From an uncultured Bacteroidales bacterium (lineage in GTDB: Bacteria > Bacteroidota > Bacteroidia > Bacteroidales > Muribaculaceae), in NCBI GenBank assembly GCA_902768435.1, contig CACXLJ010000001.1, positions 1-64,000 of the forward strand: 64,000 nt of DNA. The letters are read 5' to 3'. Shown in pieces: positions 17,755 through 26,606 of this stretch. Within the stretch, counting starts at the first letter, position 1. The number at the start of each line of letters is the position of its first letter. The notes beneath the pieces are model-generated. The model worked only from the letters and a program-made list of their open reading frames with translations, had not been told where the DNA came from and did no database searches. The translations under genes were made by a program, and so were the position numbers.

Positions 17755-18315
17755 ATGACCGATTTGTTTAAACGGTGTTTACATAAAAGTGTGCTGATGG
17801 CTTTGCTGGTGATTATGGTTGCTGGCATGGCAGGGTGTCACTCTAAAAAGAAAGTGGTGGAGAATAATAGAACTAACACCACTCATCGTGTGAGTGACGA
17901 GTGGCGCACGCTTGACATCAAACTTGGCCGAGGCGATAACAAGCGCTTGTACAAAGAAGTGAAGTCGTGGCTCGGAACGCCCTATAAGTATGCGGGCAGC
18001 TCTAAGTCGGGCACCGATTGTTCGGGTTTTGTGATGGAGGTGTATAAGGAAGTGTATCATCAAAAGTTGGAACGCAATTCCCAGAAGATTTTTGAGAAAA
18101 ACTGCTATGAAATCAATAAAGGGGATCTGAAGGAAGGAGACTTGATTTTCTTCAACACTGGCAACAAGAAACGACGCATTAATCATGTGGGTATTTACTT
18201 GAAAGAAAACATGTTTGTGCACGCTTCATCGTCACGAGGCGTGGTGGTGAGTGATGTGCGTGAAACCTACTATGTGAAACACTTTGTGGTGGCTGGGCGT
18301 GTGAGAAAGGATTAA
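17755..18315 (+). CDS. NlpC/P60 family lipoprotein (peptidoglycan endopeptidase)
   Basis: A 186-residue lipoprotein. The signal peptide ends in lipobox GMAGC with Cys28 lipidated. The NlpC/P60 domain has the catalytic Cys in TDCSGF (Cys89), the catalytic His in NHVGIYL, and a third polar position in FVHASSSRG. Such enzymes cleave D-Glu-meso-Dap bonds in wall peptides. The start at 17755 is preferred to one nine codons earlier because the latter falls inside the hairpin. It converges on comEC. Confidence 0.9.
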   Translation: MTDLFKRCLHKSVLMALLVIMVAGMAGCHSKKKVVENNRTNTTHRVSDEWRTLDIKLGRGDNKRLYKEVKSWLGTPYKYAGSSKSGTDCSGFVMEVYKEVYHQKLERNSQKIFEKNCYEINKGDLKEGDLIFFNTGNKKRRINHVGIYLKENMFVHASSSRGVVVSDVRETYYVKHFVVAGRVRKD

Positions 18316-18377
18316 GTCACACACGGCGCCTCGTGGTGTTGCCATCAAGAGGGGTGAGATTGGGGATTTCTGTGGTA

Positions 18378-20447
18378 TTATTGGTACTTTTCCCAGGCTC
18401 CCATGCTTTTCACTGAATAGTATTGCAGGTTTGCCGAGTCGCATTCGGCAAGGAATTCTTCGTATTCGGGTTCGTAGATGCCGCCCGACAGCATTATGGT
18501 TGCATTCTGATATCGCTCATGAACATCGCTTGCTGCAGCATGGCAGCGCTTGGTGATGAGAGCAATGTCGGTTTCGGGCAGTTGCGGTGAACTGAAGGCC
18601 TTGTCGCGCTTGTTTGTGATGGCAGCAATGCGGGTGCCGCAGATGCAGGCAAACGGAGGATTCACATAGGCCCATGGCTGATTCATTCCTGATGGTTCAA
18701 TGACAGAAATTGAGTCGATTTGCTGATAGGCTAACATGCCTGCATAATATCGCTTGAACTTGTTGATATCCACGCTGTCTATGTCGGGAACCCACAGGTA
18801 ACCTTGATTTTTTTCAAAGAAGAAAACCGGAGTGCTGGAAAATGAATTAAGCACAACCAATCCCCGTTGCGGCAGTTGATAGAGTCTGTAAGCATGCATT
18901 AAAACACCCGCTGCAAGCAACCCACCGCTAACGATGGCTGGACGCCATGATTTGAGTTTGATTGCAACTGCTGCCAGTATGATTATGCCATAGTAAATGA
19001 CGACGTCTAACCGCGACATGTAGATGTTGTCGATGTGTGACACACCGGTGCCGTTAATTGTGTTTACTATGTAATCGATAAGGTGGAACAGTGCATTGAC
19101 AATGTTGGTGAGCATCGTAAGTTCAATGCCAGCGATGCTGAGCAGGAAGAAAATGCAGCCAAAGGCCATGACGAGGGTAAGAAGTGGTATAACCAGAAGA
19201 TTTGAGATGACCGAGGCAAACGAGATGCTGTGAAAGTAGTAGGCTGTAAGGACGATCGTCGACAACATGGCTATTGCCGAGATGGTTATCGACGATTTGA
19301 CATAGGAAATGATTGCATTCTTTTTATGTTTGTGCTGATTTGACTTTGGCGAGAATATGATGATGGCTGCTACTGTAATGAAACTGAGTTGGAATCCCGC
19401 ATTGTAGAGCGCACTCGGTGTTATGAGCAGTATGACTATGGCCGCTGCAATGAGCGCATTGAGAGGGGTTGATTTGCGGAAAAATATGTAACCTGTGAAC
19501 ACGAAGATGGTCATGATTGTGGCCCTCACTACCGAGGCCGAAAGGCCCGTGAGAATGGCAAATGCGACAAGTATGAGCATGGTGATGACGAATCGCAATT
19601 TTTTGAGCCTCAGGTAGTCGAGCGGATATAGTAAAATCCAGATGAGCAAGGTGAAAATGCCCATGTGCAGTCCGCTCAATGCCAGGATGTGTGCGACGCC
19701 AGCGCATGAGTAGGCATATCGGGTCTCTTGGTCGATGTGGCTGGCATCACCCAGCAAGAGTGCAATCATAAACGATTGTGTGTCGCTGTCAAGACTTGAA
19801 TTGATTATAATGTTTTCAAGTTTATGTCTGAATCTGGTAATGCTGTTCATTAACGACTGGTGATGCCCAGCCTTGAACAGGTGGTCGACCCTTAAATGCT
19901 GCTTGTAGATGAAGCCCCTATCGTGCTGTATCTTGGCGTAATCGGTCTCATGAGGGTTTCCATTGTTGACAATGGGTCGCAGATGTGCGCTGAATGTGAT
20001 GATGTCGCCTGGTTCAAGGGTATAGTTGCATCCACGCGTTGTCAACAGCAATTTAATGGGGGTAGTGCTACTGTCTTCGACCTGAAAAAGGGTGGCTTGG
20101 ATGATTGAGGAAAAATCGGTGTGCCTCAGATCCTCAATGCGGGCAATCGCCATTTTGCCTTCAATCTTGTGGGTGTCGATGATGGGTGGCTCTTGAAGAA
20201 GCGCGTGAATGTTTCCAATGGCGAAGATGATGAGAAAAATGGGGGCAAAGGCTCGTTGCCGGAAACGGATTGTTTGGGCTGTATTTTTCTTTGAAGTAAA
20301 CCATAATCCCGTGTATAGAACAATGCCCATGAGCAGAATCAAAGCAGCCCACCAGATGCTGCTTTGGTACTGGGCTGCTACGATTCCCGTTGCAAAAGGA
20401 ATGAGAACCCTTAACAACGGAATTTTTGAAAGAACAGGGTAGGGCAT
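18378..20447 (-). CDS. comEC: ComEC/Rec2-family DNA-uptake channel protein
   Basis: A 689-residue integral membrane protein. The N-terminus has several membrane helices and the OB-like DUF4131 region. The core competence domain contains the signature CAGVAHILALSGLHMGIF near residues 245-262, followed by about eight more helices. The C-terminal soluble part (~150 residues) lacks the HxHxDH metal motif of the beta-lactamase-like nuclease domain found in Firmicutes ComEC; I see no such motif. It lies 30 bases after aroE on the same strand. Whether the organism is transformable cannot be told from this gene. Confidence 0.88.
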   Translation of the reverse strand: MPYPVLSKIPLLRVLIPFATGIVAAQYQSSIWWAALILLMGIVLYTGLWFTSKKNTAQTIRFRQRAFAPIFLIIFAIGNIHALLQEPPIIDTHKIEGKMAIARIEDLRHTDFSSIIQATLFQVEDSSTTPIKLLLTTRGCNYTLEPGDIITFSAHLRPIVNNGNPHETDYAKIQHDRGFIYKQHLRVDHLFKAGHHQSLMNSITRFRHKLENIIINSSLDSDTQSFMIALLLGDASHIDQETRYAYSCAGVAHILALSGLHMGIFTLLIWILLYPLDYLRLKKLRFVITMLILVAFAILTGLSASVVRATIMTIFVFTGYIFFRKSTPLNALIAAAIVILLITPSALYNAGFQLSFITVAAIIIFSPKSNQHKHKKNAIISYVKSSITISAIAMLSTIVLTAYYFHSISFASVISNLLVIPLLTLVMAFGCIFFLLSIAGIELTMLTNIVNALFHLIDYIVNTINGTGVSHIDNIYMSRLDVVIYYGIIILAAVAIKLKSWRPAIVSGGLLAAGVLMHAYRLYQLPQRGLVVLNSFSSTPVFFFEKNQGYLWVPDIDSVDINKFKRYYAGMLAYQQIDSISVIEPSGMNQPWAYVNPPFACICGTRIAAITNKRDKAFSSPQLPETDIALITKRCHAAASDVHERYQNATIMLSGGIYEPEYEEFLAECDSANLQYYSVKSMGAWEKYQ

Positions 20448-20477
20448 TGTTCTTTTATTTGGAGATTTGGAACTGGT

Positions 20478-21245
20478 TTATTTGGTCCAGATTGAATAGG
20501 ATTCAAAGGCTTGCAGGAGCAGCATTTCAAGTCCATTCTTGACTTCGGCTCCGTTCTGCTTCGATTTCTTCATGAACAGTGTCTCTTCGGGATTGTAAAC
20601 CAGGTCGTAGCATAAATGCTCTTTGGTGAGGAACCTGTAAGGGAAATCAGGACACTTGTCCACATCGGGGTATTTGCCTAATGGAGTGGCGTTGATGATG
20701 ATTTTATGGGCATTGACCATGGCTTTGGTGATTTCTTCATAGACCACGGTTTCGGCCGATTTGTGACGAGATATTATAGTCACTTCAACACCTAATTGCT
20801 TGAAAGCGTGAGCCACAGCCTTTGAGGCGCCGCCTGTACCCAGTATCATGGCTCGATTGCGGTTCTCGTTTAGCAAGGGTTCCATAGAACGCAAGAATCC
20901 CATCACATCGGAGTTGTAACCATGCAGTTCAAGATGATTGTCTTTCTCGTTTCTTACAAATTTGATGACATTCACGGCTCCTACTACCTGCGCGGTTTCA
21001 TCAAGTCGTGTCATATATGGGAGCACCTGTTCCTTGTAGGGCGAGGTCACATTGAGCCCGTTGAGGTGAGGCTGCTCGGCAATGATTTCCATCAAATCGC
21101 CAATGTCTTCAATCTCAAAGTTGATATACTCGGCATTGATTTCTTCGGCATGAAACTTGTGGTTGAAATAATCGATTGAAAAAGAGTGTGTTAATGGATA
21201 ACCAATCAATCCGTAAACTGTTTTAGGGTCATTGAAGATGGGCAT
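20478..21245 (-). CDS. aroE: Shikimate dehydrogenase
   Basis: A 255-residue enzyme that reduces 3-dehydroshikimate to shikimate with NADPH. The N-terminal substrate site GLIGYPLTHSFS (about 12-23), the catalytic Lys region NVTSPYKEQVLPY, and the NADPH loop LGTGGASKAVAHA are all present, as is the adenine-phosphate segment ISRHKS. The C-terminal 'NGLEMLLLQAFESYSIW' is standard. It is the first gene of an aroE-comEC unit and is transcribed away from the MCE gene. Confidence 0.95.
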   Translation of the reverse strand: MPIFNDPKTVYGLIGYPLTHSFSIDYFNHKFHAEEINAEYINFEIEDIGDLMEIIAEQPHLNGLNVTSPYKEQVLPYMTRLDETAQVVGAVNVIKFVRNEKDNHLELHGYNSDVMGFLRSMEPLLNENRNRAMILGTGGASKAVAHAFKQLGVEVTIISRHKSAETVVYEEITKAMVNAHKIIINATPLGKYPDVDKCPDFPYRFLTKEHLCYDLVYNPEETLFMKKSKQNGAEVKNGLEMLLLQAFESYSIWTK

Positions 21246-21278
21246 AATGCATTGAAATTAAGGTGTGAATAACTATCA

Positions 21279-21286
21279 CAAAAATA
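21279..21286 (-). promoter_or_regulatory. -7 element of aroE-comEC
   Basis: CAAAAATA on the plus strand reads TATTTTTG leftward, 33 bases before the aroE start codon. Confidence 0.55.
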
Positions 21287-21349
21287 CATAAAAAACTTAA
21301 TAAGCTGAAAATAGATTCAATAAAATATCGCTTTGATGTGGATTTTTGT

Positions 21350-21357
21350 TATTTTTG
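21350..21357 (+). promoter_or_regulatory. -7 element of the MCE gene
   Basis: TATTTTTG matches TAnnTTTG, 25 bases before the ATG at 21383. It is independent of the leftward aroE box 64 bases away. Confidence 0.6.
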
Positions 21358-21382
21358 CACATAAATTTGACAAATAGAGACG

Positions 21383-22279
21383 ATGAAAAAGAATTTCTTA
21401 ATAGGATTAACGGTTATCATAGGTATAGGTCTTCTTTACTGGGGTATTGAATACCTAAAGGGTGTGAATCTCTTCAAACCGGCCAATTATTACTATGCCA
21501 CTTTCGACAGCATCGATGGGCTTAACATAGCCTCACCTGTAATGGTTAACGGATATCAGGTGGGTCAGGTTCGTGACATTGAGTATAATTATGCTACAAA
21601 TAAGATTACTGTTGAGCTGAATCTCGACAAGGAGTTTAAAGTACCAGAGGGATCGGTTGTCAATAGTGCCTCTGAACTTCTTGGCGGTGCGAAGCTTGAG
21701 CTTGCGCTTGGAAACTCGCGTAATTACATGAAAGTGGGTGACAATATTCCAACAAGAATTGTTTCGGGCCTGATGGATAAGGTGGGTGATGATATGATGC
21801 CGCAAGTGGCAGCTATGTTGCCCAAACTCGACTCTATTTTGGGTAATATTAATAATGTGTTGTCGAATCCGGCTCTTAACCGGTCGGTGTCGCGTCTTGA
21901 CAATATCTCTGTTCAGCTCGACGCAGCATCAAGGCAACTGACCACACTCATGACAAGTCTTAATAACTCGGTTCCTGGTATGGTGGGGAATGTGAATGGC
22001 GTTGCATCGGAATTGAAAAGCACTGTGGGAAATTTGTCTGATTTCTCAAGTTCATTAAAGAAACTGCCTTTGAGTGAGACGGTCAATAATCTGAATCAGA
22101 CGATTAACAATCTGAAGCAGCTCACAACAAAATTCAATGATAAAAACTCTTCGTTAGGACTGCTGCTTAACGACAAGCAGCTTTATGACAATGCCACTCA
22201 GGCTATTGCCAGCCTTGAGGCATTGCTTGCCGACATCAAGCAGAATCCAAAGAAGTATATCACCATCAAGGTGTTCTGA
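21383..22279 (+). CDS. MCE-domain protein (MlaD-like lipid-transport component)
   Basis: A 298-residue protein with one N-terminal membrane helix (LIGLTVIIGIGLLYWGI) and a single MCE domain over about residues 38-115 ('FDSIDGLNIASPVMVNGYQVGQV', a typical MCE start). The rest is a helical, coiled-coil-like tail with asparagine- and leucine-rich stretches. MlaD proteins form hexameric rings that carry phospholipids between membranes. The expected partners (permease MlaE, ATPase MlaF) are not adjacent and must be elsewhere. It is followed by a terminator and then dnaA. Confidence 0.88.
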   Translation: MKKNFLIGLTVIIGIGLLYWGIEYLKGVNLFKPANYYYATFDSIDGLNIASPVMVNGYQVGQVRDIEYNYATNKITVELNLDKEFKVPEGSVVNSASELLGGAKLELALGNSRNYMKVGDNIPTRIVSGLMDKVGDDMMPQVAAMLPKLDSILGNINNVLSNPALNRSVSRLDNISVQLDAASRQLTTLMTSLNNSVPGMVGNVNGVASELKSTVGNLSDFSSSLKKLPLSETVNNLNQTINNLKQLTTKFNDKNSSLGLLLNDKQLYDNATQAIASLEALLADIKQNPKKYITIKVF

Positions 22280-22301
22280 TAAACATCATGACTCAAGAAT
22301 T

Positions 22302-22334
22302 GGCTATTTAGATTGATTCTAAATAGCCTTTATT
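22302..22334 (+). terminator. Terminator after the MCE gene
   Basis: Perfect 11-bp stem GGCTATTTAGA (22302-22312) / TCTAAATAGCC (22318-22328), 5-nt loop, then TTTATTTTG. Confidence 0.85.
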
Positions 22335-22631
22335 TTGAAAAAAATAGTATCAGTTCTTAAAACACACACTAAAACGGAGTTTTGTGGTGGTAGAATGTTT
22401 TTCAGGAGTGCTATTGTTTGTGATAGTTTGATTTGCTAATTAATTGATATATAAAAGTCTATTAATTTATAACTTGGAGAATTCCCAAAAAAGGTAAAGT
22501 AGATTCATAATTGATTGTTTTTCACATACTATAGAGTATTTTCTAAAAAAACAAATTTTTTCAGCACTTTTTTTTATAAAAAAAAACTCTCAATTTTGTA
22601 TTGCTGAAACTAGCCAATAATTCAAAGATTA
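22335..22631 (+). other. AT-rich intergenic region upstream of dnaA
   Basis: About 300 bases without a gene. It contains long A and T tracts (22546-22590), an imperfect palindrome TTGGAGAATTCCCAA at 22474-22488, and a weak -7 candidate CAATTTTG at 22591-22598, one mismatch from TAnnTTTG and 34 bases before the dnaA ATG. I find no good DnaA box (TTATNCACA) on either strand. It is probably a dnaA regulatory leader rather than a proven origin. Confidence 0.5.
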
Positions 22632-24029
22632 ATGTCAGAAAAGCATCACATAGATCAATGGAATAAATGCCTTGAGATATTCAAGGACAATCTGTCGGCC
22701 GAGCAATTCAATGCTTGGTTTGCTCCCATTGTTGCTGTTGACTTTGTCGATGACAAGCTCACCTTGAATGTGCCTTCTCAATTTTTTGTGGAGCAAATAG
22801 AGGAGAGATTCTATGGACTGCTTAAGGCTACCATCAAGCGCGTGTTTGGACAGCAGACCAAGCTTTTCTATAATTATAATATTGTGAAGGACGATCAAGA
22901 ATCAAGTGTCACGCTTGAGGATGATGGTCCCAGCACAATCATTAACAGTAAGCAGGCAAAACAGACTTACAGTTCAAATCCTTTTGACACTGGTGAGTAT
23001 GCTGACATTGATCCGCAACTGAATCCCCGATACACCTTTGAGAATTATTGCGACAGCATGAGCAACAAGTTGGCTGTGAGCATTGGTCAGACGATTGCCA
23101 CCGATCCCAACTGCAAGACTTTCAACCCTCTTTTTGTATTTGGTTCAACTGGTGTTGGTAAGACTCACCTCATTCAGGCAATTGGCATCAAGATCAAGGA
23201 GCGCAATCCTCGCACCCGTGTGTTATATGTTACTGCTCGTCTCTTTGAGAATCAGTATACGACGGCTGTGCGCACCAATAAGGTTCCCGATTTCATCAAC
23301 TTCTATCAAACGATAGATGTGCTCATTATTGATGACATTCAGGAACTCGCCGGTAAGCATGGAACACAGAACACTTTCTATCACATCTTTAATCAGTTGC
23401 ACAATCAGGGAAAACAGCTTATTCTGTCGAGCGACTGCCGCCCATCGGATTTAGACGGAATGGTGCCTCGCCTGATTTCGAGGTTCAAATGGGGACTCAC
23501 TGTTGAGCTTTCGAAGCCTGACTATGAGTTGCGCCGTCATGTGCTGGCGATGAAGGCTTCGCAAGACGGCCTGATGATTGGTGATGATGTGCTCGATTTC
23601 ATTGCTCAGAATGTGACCGAGAGCATTCGCGATCTTGAGGGCATTGTTGTGTCGCTTTTGGCGCATGCCACCATGCTCAATCAAGACATTACTGTTGATT
23701 TGGCTAAGGCTGTGATTGCCAACTCGGTTAGAATCAACAAACCTCAAATCACCTTTGAACTCATTGCTGAAAAAGTGGCATCGTTCTATAATATCGATAC
23801 ATCGGACCTCTATGGAAAATCGCGCAAGCGTGAAATCTCGGATGCGCGTCAGCTACTCATGTACTTTGCCAAGAATGAGGCTCAACTGTCATCGACCAAT
23901 ATCGGGATGCGCCTGTCAAGGAACCATGCAACAGTGCTTCACGCCTGCAAGCAGATTGAGCAGCGCTTGTCCATTGAAAAGAAATTCCAGGAAGAGGTAA
24001 TGGCCATTGAATCGGCCATCAAGCAGTAA
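22632..24029 (+). CDS. dnaA: Chromosomal replication initiator protein DnaA
   Basis: A 465-residue AAA+ initiator. Domain I is at 1-85 (WNKCLEIFKDNLSAEQFNAWF). A short variable linker leads to the AAA+ core, with Walker A GSTGVGKTH near 170-178, Walker B IIDDIQEL near 231-238, sensor and arginine-finger region RLISRFKWGL, and the C-terminal helix-turn-helix that binds DnaA boxes, signature RNHATVLHACKQIE. Length is normal. It is monocistronic between an upstream and a downstream terminator and is not next to dnaN. Confidence 0.97.
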   Translation: MSEKHHIDQWNKCLEIFKDNLSAEQFNAWFAPIVAVDFVDDKLTLNVPSQFFVEQIEERFYGLLKATIKRVFGQQTKLFYNYNIVKDDQESSVTLEDDGPSTIINSKQAKQTYSSNPFDTGEYADIDPQLNPRYTFENYCDSMSNKLAVSIGQTIATDPNCKTFNPLFVFGSTGVGKTHLIQAIGIKIKERNPRTRVLYVTARLFENQYTTAVRTNKVPDFINFYQTIDVLIIDDIQELAGKHGTQNTFYHIFNQLHNQGKQLILSSDCRPSDLDGMVPRLISRFKWGLTVELSKPDYELRRHVLAMKASQDGLMIGDDVLDFIAQNVTESIRDLEGIVVSLLAHATMLNQDITVDLAKAVIANSVRINKPQITFELIAEKVASFYNIDTSDLYGKSRKREISDARQLLMYFAKNEAQLSSTNIGMRLSRNHATVLHACKQIEQRLSIEKKFQEEVMAIESAIKQ

Positions 24030-24068
24030 GGTCGAGGTTTGCTTTATTTGTAATGGAACTATGCTTAG

Positions 24069-24105
24069 CAGAATTACATGACGATGTGATTCTGTTTTTT
24101 ATTTT
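24069..24105 (+). terminator. dnaA terminator
   Basis: An 11-bp stem CAGAATTACAT (24069-24079) / ATGTGATTCTG (24084-24094) with one G-U pair and loop GACG, followed by TTTTTTATTTTG. Strong Rho-independent terminator in the dnaA direction. Confidence 0.92.
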
Positions 24106-24114
24106 GTGCAGGTT

Positions 24115-24939
24115 TTATGAAGTTGTGAAAGTATAGTATACTTTCGAGAAATCAAGTGATTTCAGGTTTTCTTCTGGAATGAAGAATTGAGCGATACCCA
24201 TATCGCCCCACATGAGCAGTTCACCATCGTCGGTAAACTGTGAACCAAGCTGAAGCAAGAGCGTGTTGAATTGCTCTTGTTGCTCTTGCTTTCTGGGATC
24301 ACCCTCGGTGAATTTGGGCCAGCCCGTCAATTGATGTCCTGGTGTGGGCGAGAACATGAGAGCCTGCTCAATGGTGCACATCTCCTCGTTGTTGAAATAA
24401 TCAAAGAATTCACCTGGCTCCTTGTTTTGGAAGAGTTTAGCCACAACTGTTTTGAAAATGATATTGAACTTAGATTCGTTGATGTTGATAAACGACAGTG
24501 CAGGTTCAATGTTGATCGCCACTTCTAAGCGTAGAGGGGAGTTCTCACATTCTTCAAGCCGTGGTGCTTCGATGTCGATGGGCGTCTCAATACTTGGATG
24601 ATAAACAACCCTGAAACCCACCTGCTTGTCGGGGTGACTGAAATCGATACCGTATATGTTGCTGGTATTGGTGGCAATGAAGAATTGCAACATGCCCTGG
24701 TGCGGGAGCAGTTCGCTCTCCTTAATGTCGTTGCAATTGATTTGTGCCAGCAGACTCATCTTCACGCCGTCATTTTCGGGGTAGGGCAAATCAGCAGGCC
24801 AGTAGGGGAGACCTCCCAGTTTAGAGTCGGTGATGCCTGGTTTATTGTCGAAATCAGGAACCAGAGAGAAACAAGGCTTTGCTGTGAGTTGTTTAACCTC
24901 GTTAATAAATTGCTCGACGCGTGATAAGTTGGTAGTCAT
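24115..24939 (-). CDS. DUF1963 (YwqG-like) protein
   Basis: A 274-residue cytoplasmic protein. It shows the DUF1963 pattern: 'DSKLGGLPYWPADLPYP' near residue 35, 'LLAQINCNDI', 'GMLQFFIATN', and the C-terminal 'LLMWGDMGIAQFFI'. The family is common but uncharacterised. Its ATG overlaps the TGA of the COG2509 gene by 4 bases, so the two are translationally coupled. Confidence 0.85.
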   Translation of the reverse strand: MTTNLSRVEQFINEVKQLTAKPCFSLVPDFDNKPGITDSKLGGLPYWPADLPYPENDGVKMSLLAQINCNDIKESELLPHQGMLQFFIATNTSNIYGIDFSHPDKQVGFRVVYHPSIETPIDIEAPRLEECENSPLRLEVAINIEPALSFININESKFNIIFKTVVAKLFQNKEPGEFFDYFNNEEMCTIEQALMFSPTPGHQLTGWPKFTEGDPRKQEQQEQFNTLLLQLGSQFTDDGELLMWGDMGIAQFFIPEENLKSLDFSKVYYTFTTS

Positions 24940-26519
24940 ATTGATGGTTTATTGGTGTTCTTGAAAAAGGTTGAGAGTGCTTCGGCACAGCGTTCGCCAT
25001 CGATGGCGCTGCTTACTATACCTCCAGCATAACCGGCGCCCTCGCCACATGGATATAACCCCTTGATGGTGATGTGGTGCAACGAATCGTTGTCACGAGG
25101 TATGCGCACAGGTGAAGAAGTCCGTGTTTCCACTCCAATGACGATGGCATCGTTGGTGAGGAACCCACGGGCGGTGCGGCCAAAAATGGCGAATCCCTTG
25201 CGCAATCGCTTGCTGATGAAGGGCGGCAGCCACTGATCGAGCCGTGAGGGCTGTAATCCAGCGGCAAACGATGAGGGCGGAATGAGTTTTGAGGGTTTGC
25301 CGTCGACGAAGTCTTTCATGCGCTGTGCACCTGCCACCTGACTGTTGCCTGCTTCTTGATAGCATTTCCTCTCAAGGTCTTCTTGGAAACTCATCATTGC
25401 GAGCACACCGTTCTGTGCGTATTTTTCAGGAAGGTCTTCAGGATGAATTTCAACCACCATTCCTGAATTTGCCCAATAAGAACCTCGATTAGATGGTGAC
25501 ATTCCGTTCACAACCAATTGTCCGGGAGCGCTTGCAGCAGGAACCACGATGCCACCTGGGCACATGCAGAATGAGTAGACACCACGGCCATCAACTTGCG
25601 TCACGAAATTATATTCGGCTGCTGGCAGGAATTGCCCCCTGCCATTGGGGTTGTGATATTGAATCTGGTCGATGATGTGCTGCGGGTGTTCAAGTCTCAC
25701 ACCCATAGCCAGTCCTTTGGCTTCGAGTTCAATGTGTTGGTCTTGAAGCATGTGGTAAACGTCACGGGCCGAGTGGCCTGTAGCAAGAATTACCGGGCCT
25801 GTGAATTGTTCGCCATTGGCACATTCCACACCTTTAACTTCGTTACCTTCAAGCATGAGACGGGTGACACGAGTCTCAAAATACACTTCGCCCCCACAGT
25901 TCAAGATGGTGTTGCGCATGTTCTCGATTATGTGCGGCAATTTGTCGGAACCGATGTGCGGATGCGCATCAATCAGGATGTTCTCGCTTGCACCATGCTG
26001 GTAGAAGATGCCCAGTATGCGGTCGACTGACCCGCGCTTTTTGCTGCGTGTGTACAGTTTTCCGTCGCTATAGGCTCCGGCACCACCTTCGCCAAAGCAA
26101 TAATTGCTATCGGGGTCAATAATGCCTTCACGAGAGATGCGTGCTACATCGATGCGTCGGTCGGTAACATTCTTGCCACGCTCAAGCACAATGGGTTTGA
26201 TACCCAACTCAATGAGTCGTAAAGCCGCAAAGAGTCCGCCTGGACCAGCGCCCACCACAATGGCTTGTTTGTCGCCATTCACCCGCTTGTATTCGATGGG
26301 AGCAATCAGGTAATCCTGTCGCACTTCTTCGTCGATATAAGTTCTCACTTTTAGATTTACCATCACATTACGCTTGCGGGCATCGATAGAGCGCTTGATG
26401 ATGCGAACTCCCTTGATGCGTGATGGTGCGATGTGCTTGTTTTGAGCAATCGAGCGCACGATTTCATCGTTGCTCGCTGCGGTGCGAGGTGTTACCCGTA
26501 TCTGATATTCTTCAATCAT
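24936..26519 (-). CDS. COG2509-type FAD-dependent protein
   Basis: A 527-residue flavoprotein. A ~90-residue N-terminal domain precedes the Rossmann motif VVGAGPGGLFAALRL (about 87-101), with the FAD-binding acidic end VLERGKNV after it. 'SNYCFGEGGAGAYSDGKL', 'HPHIGSDKLPHI', and the C-terminal 'GLYPCGEGAGYAGGIVSSAIDG' are hallmarks of this uncharacterised dehydrogenase-like family. It leads a two-gene unit with DUF1963 and is transcribed away from the HAD gene via interlocking promoters. Substrate unknown. Confidence 0.88.
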   Translation of the reverse strand: MIEEYQIRVTPRTAASNDEIVRSIAQNKHIAPSRIKGVRIIKRSIDARKRNVMVNLKVRTYIDEEVRQDYLIAPIEYKRVNGDKQAIVVGAGPGGLFAALRLIELGIKPIVLERGKNVTDRRIDVARISREGIIDPDSNYCFGEGGAGAYSDGKLYTRSKKRGSVDRILGIFYQHGASENILIDAHPHIGSDKLPHIIENMRNTILNCGGEVYFETRVTRLMLEGNEVKGVECANGEQFTGPVILATGHSARDVYHMLQDQHIELEAKGLAMGVRLEHPQHIIDQIQYHNPNGRGQFLPAAEYNFVTQVDGRGVYSFCMCPGGIVVPAASAPGQLVVNGMSPSNRGSYWANSGMVVEIHPEDLPEKYAQNGVLAMMSFQEDLERKCYQEAGNSQVAGAQRMKDFVDGKPSKLIPPSSFAAGLQPSRLDQWLPPFISKRLRKGFAIFGRTARGFLTNDAIVIGVETRTSSPVRIPRDNDSLHHITIKGLYPCGEGAGYAGGIVSSAIDGERCAEALSTFFKNTNKPSI

Positions 26520-26538
26520 AATCTGAAAATCTTCATTG

Positions 26539-26575
26539 CAAAATTACAATAAATGCCGAATATTTGCTAATTTTG
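26539..26575. promoter_or_regulatory. Divergent promoter pair, 21-nt spacer (COG2509 / HAD gene)
   Basis: CAAAATTA at 26539-26546 reads TAATTTTG leftward; TAATTTTG at 26568-26575 reads rightward. The arms extend to a perfect 9-bp inverted repeat GCAAAATTA / TAATTTTGC. Each box lies where the -33 element of the other promoter should be. Confidence 0.65.
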
Positions 26576-26606
26576 CAAATAATATTTAGGTTAGCGTAAA
26601 TCCATA

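Noticed and set aside
21246..21382. MCE gene as part of the aroE operon
   Set aside because: The two are transcribed in opposite directions from separate -7 boxes.
22335..22631. Replication origin next to dnaA
   Set aside because: No convincing DnaA boxes on either strand, and in this order dnaA is often not at the origin.
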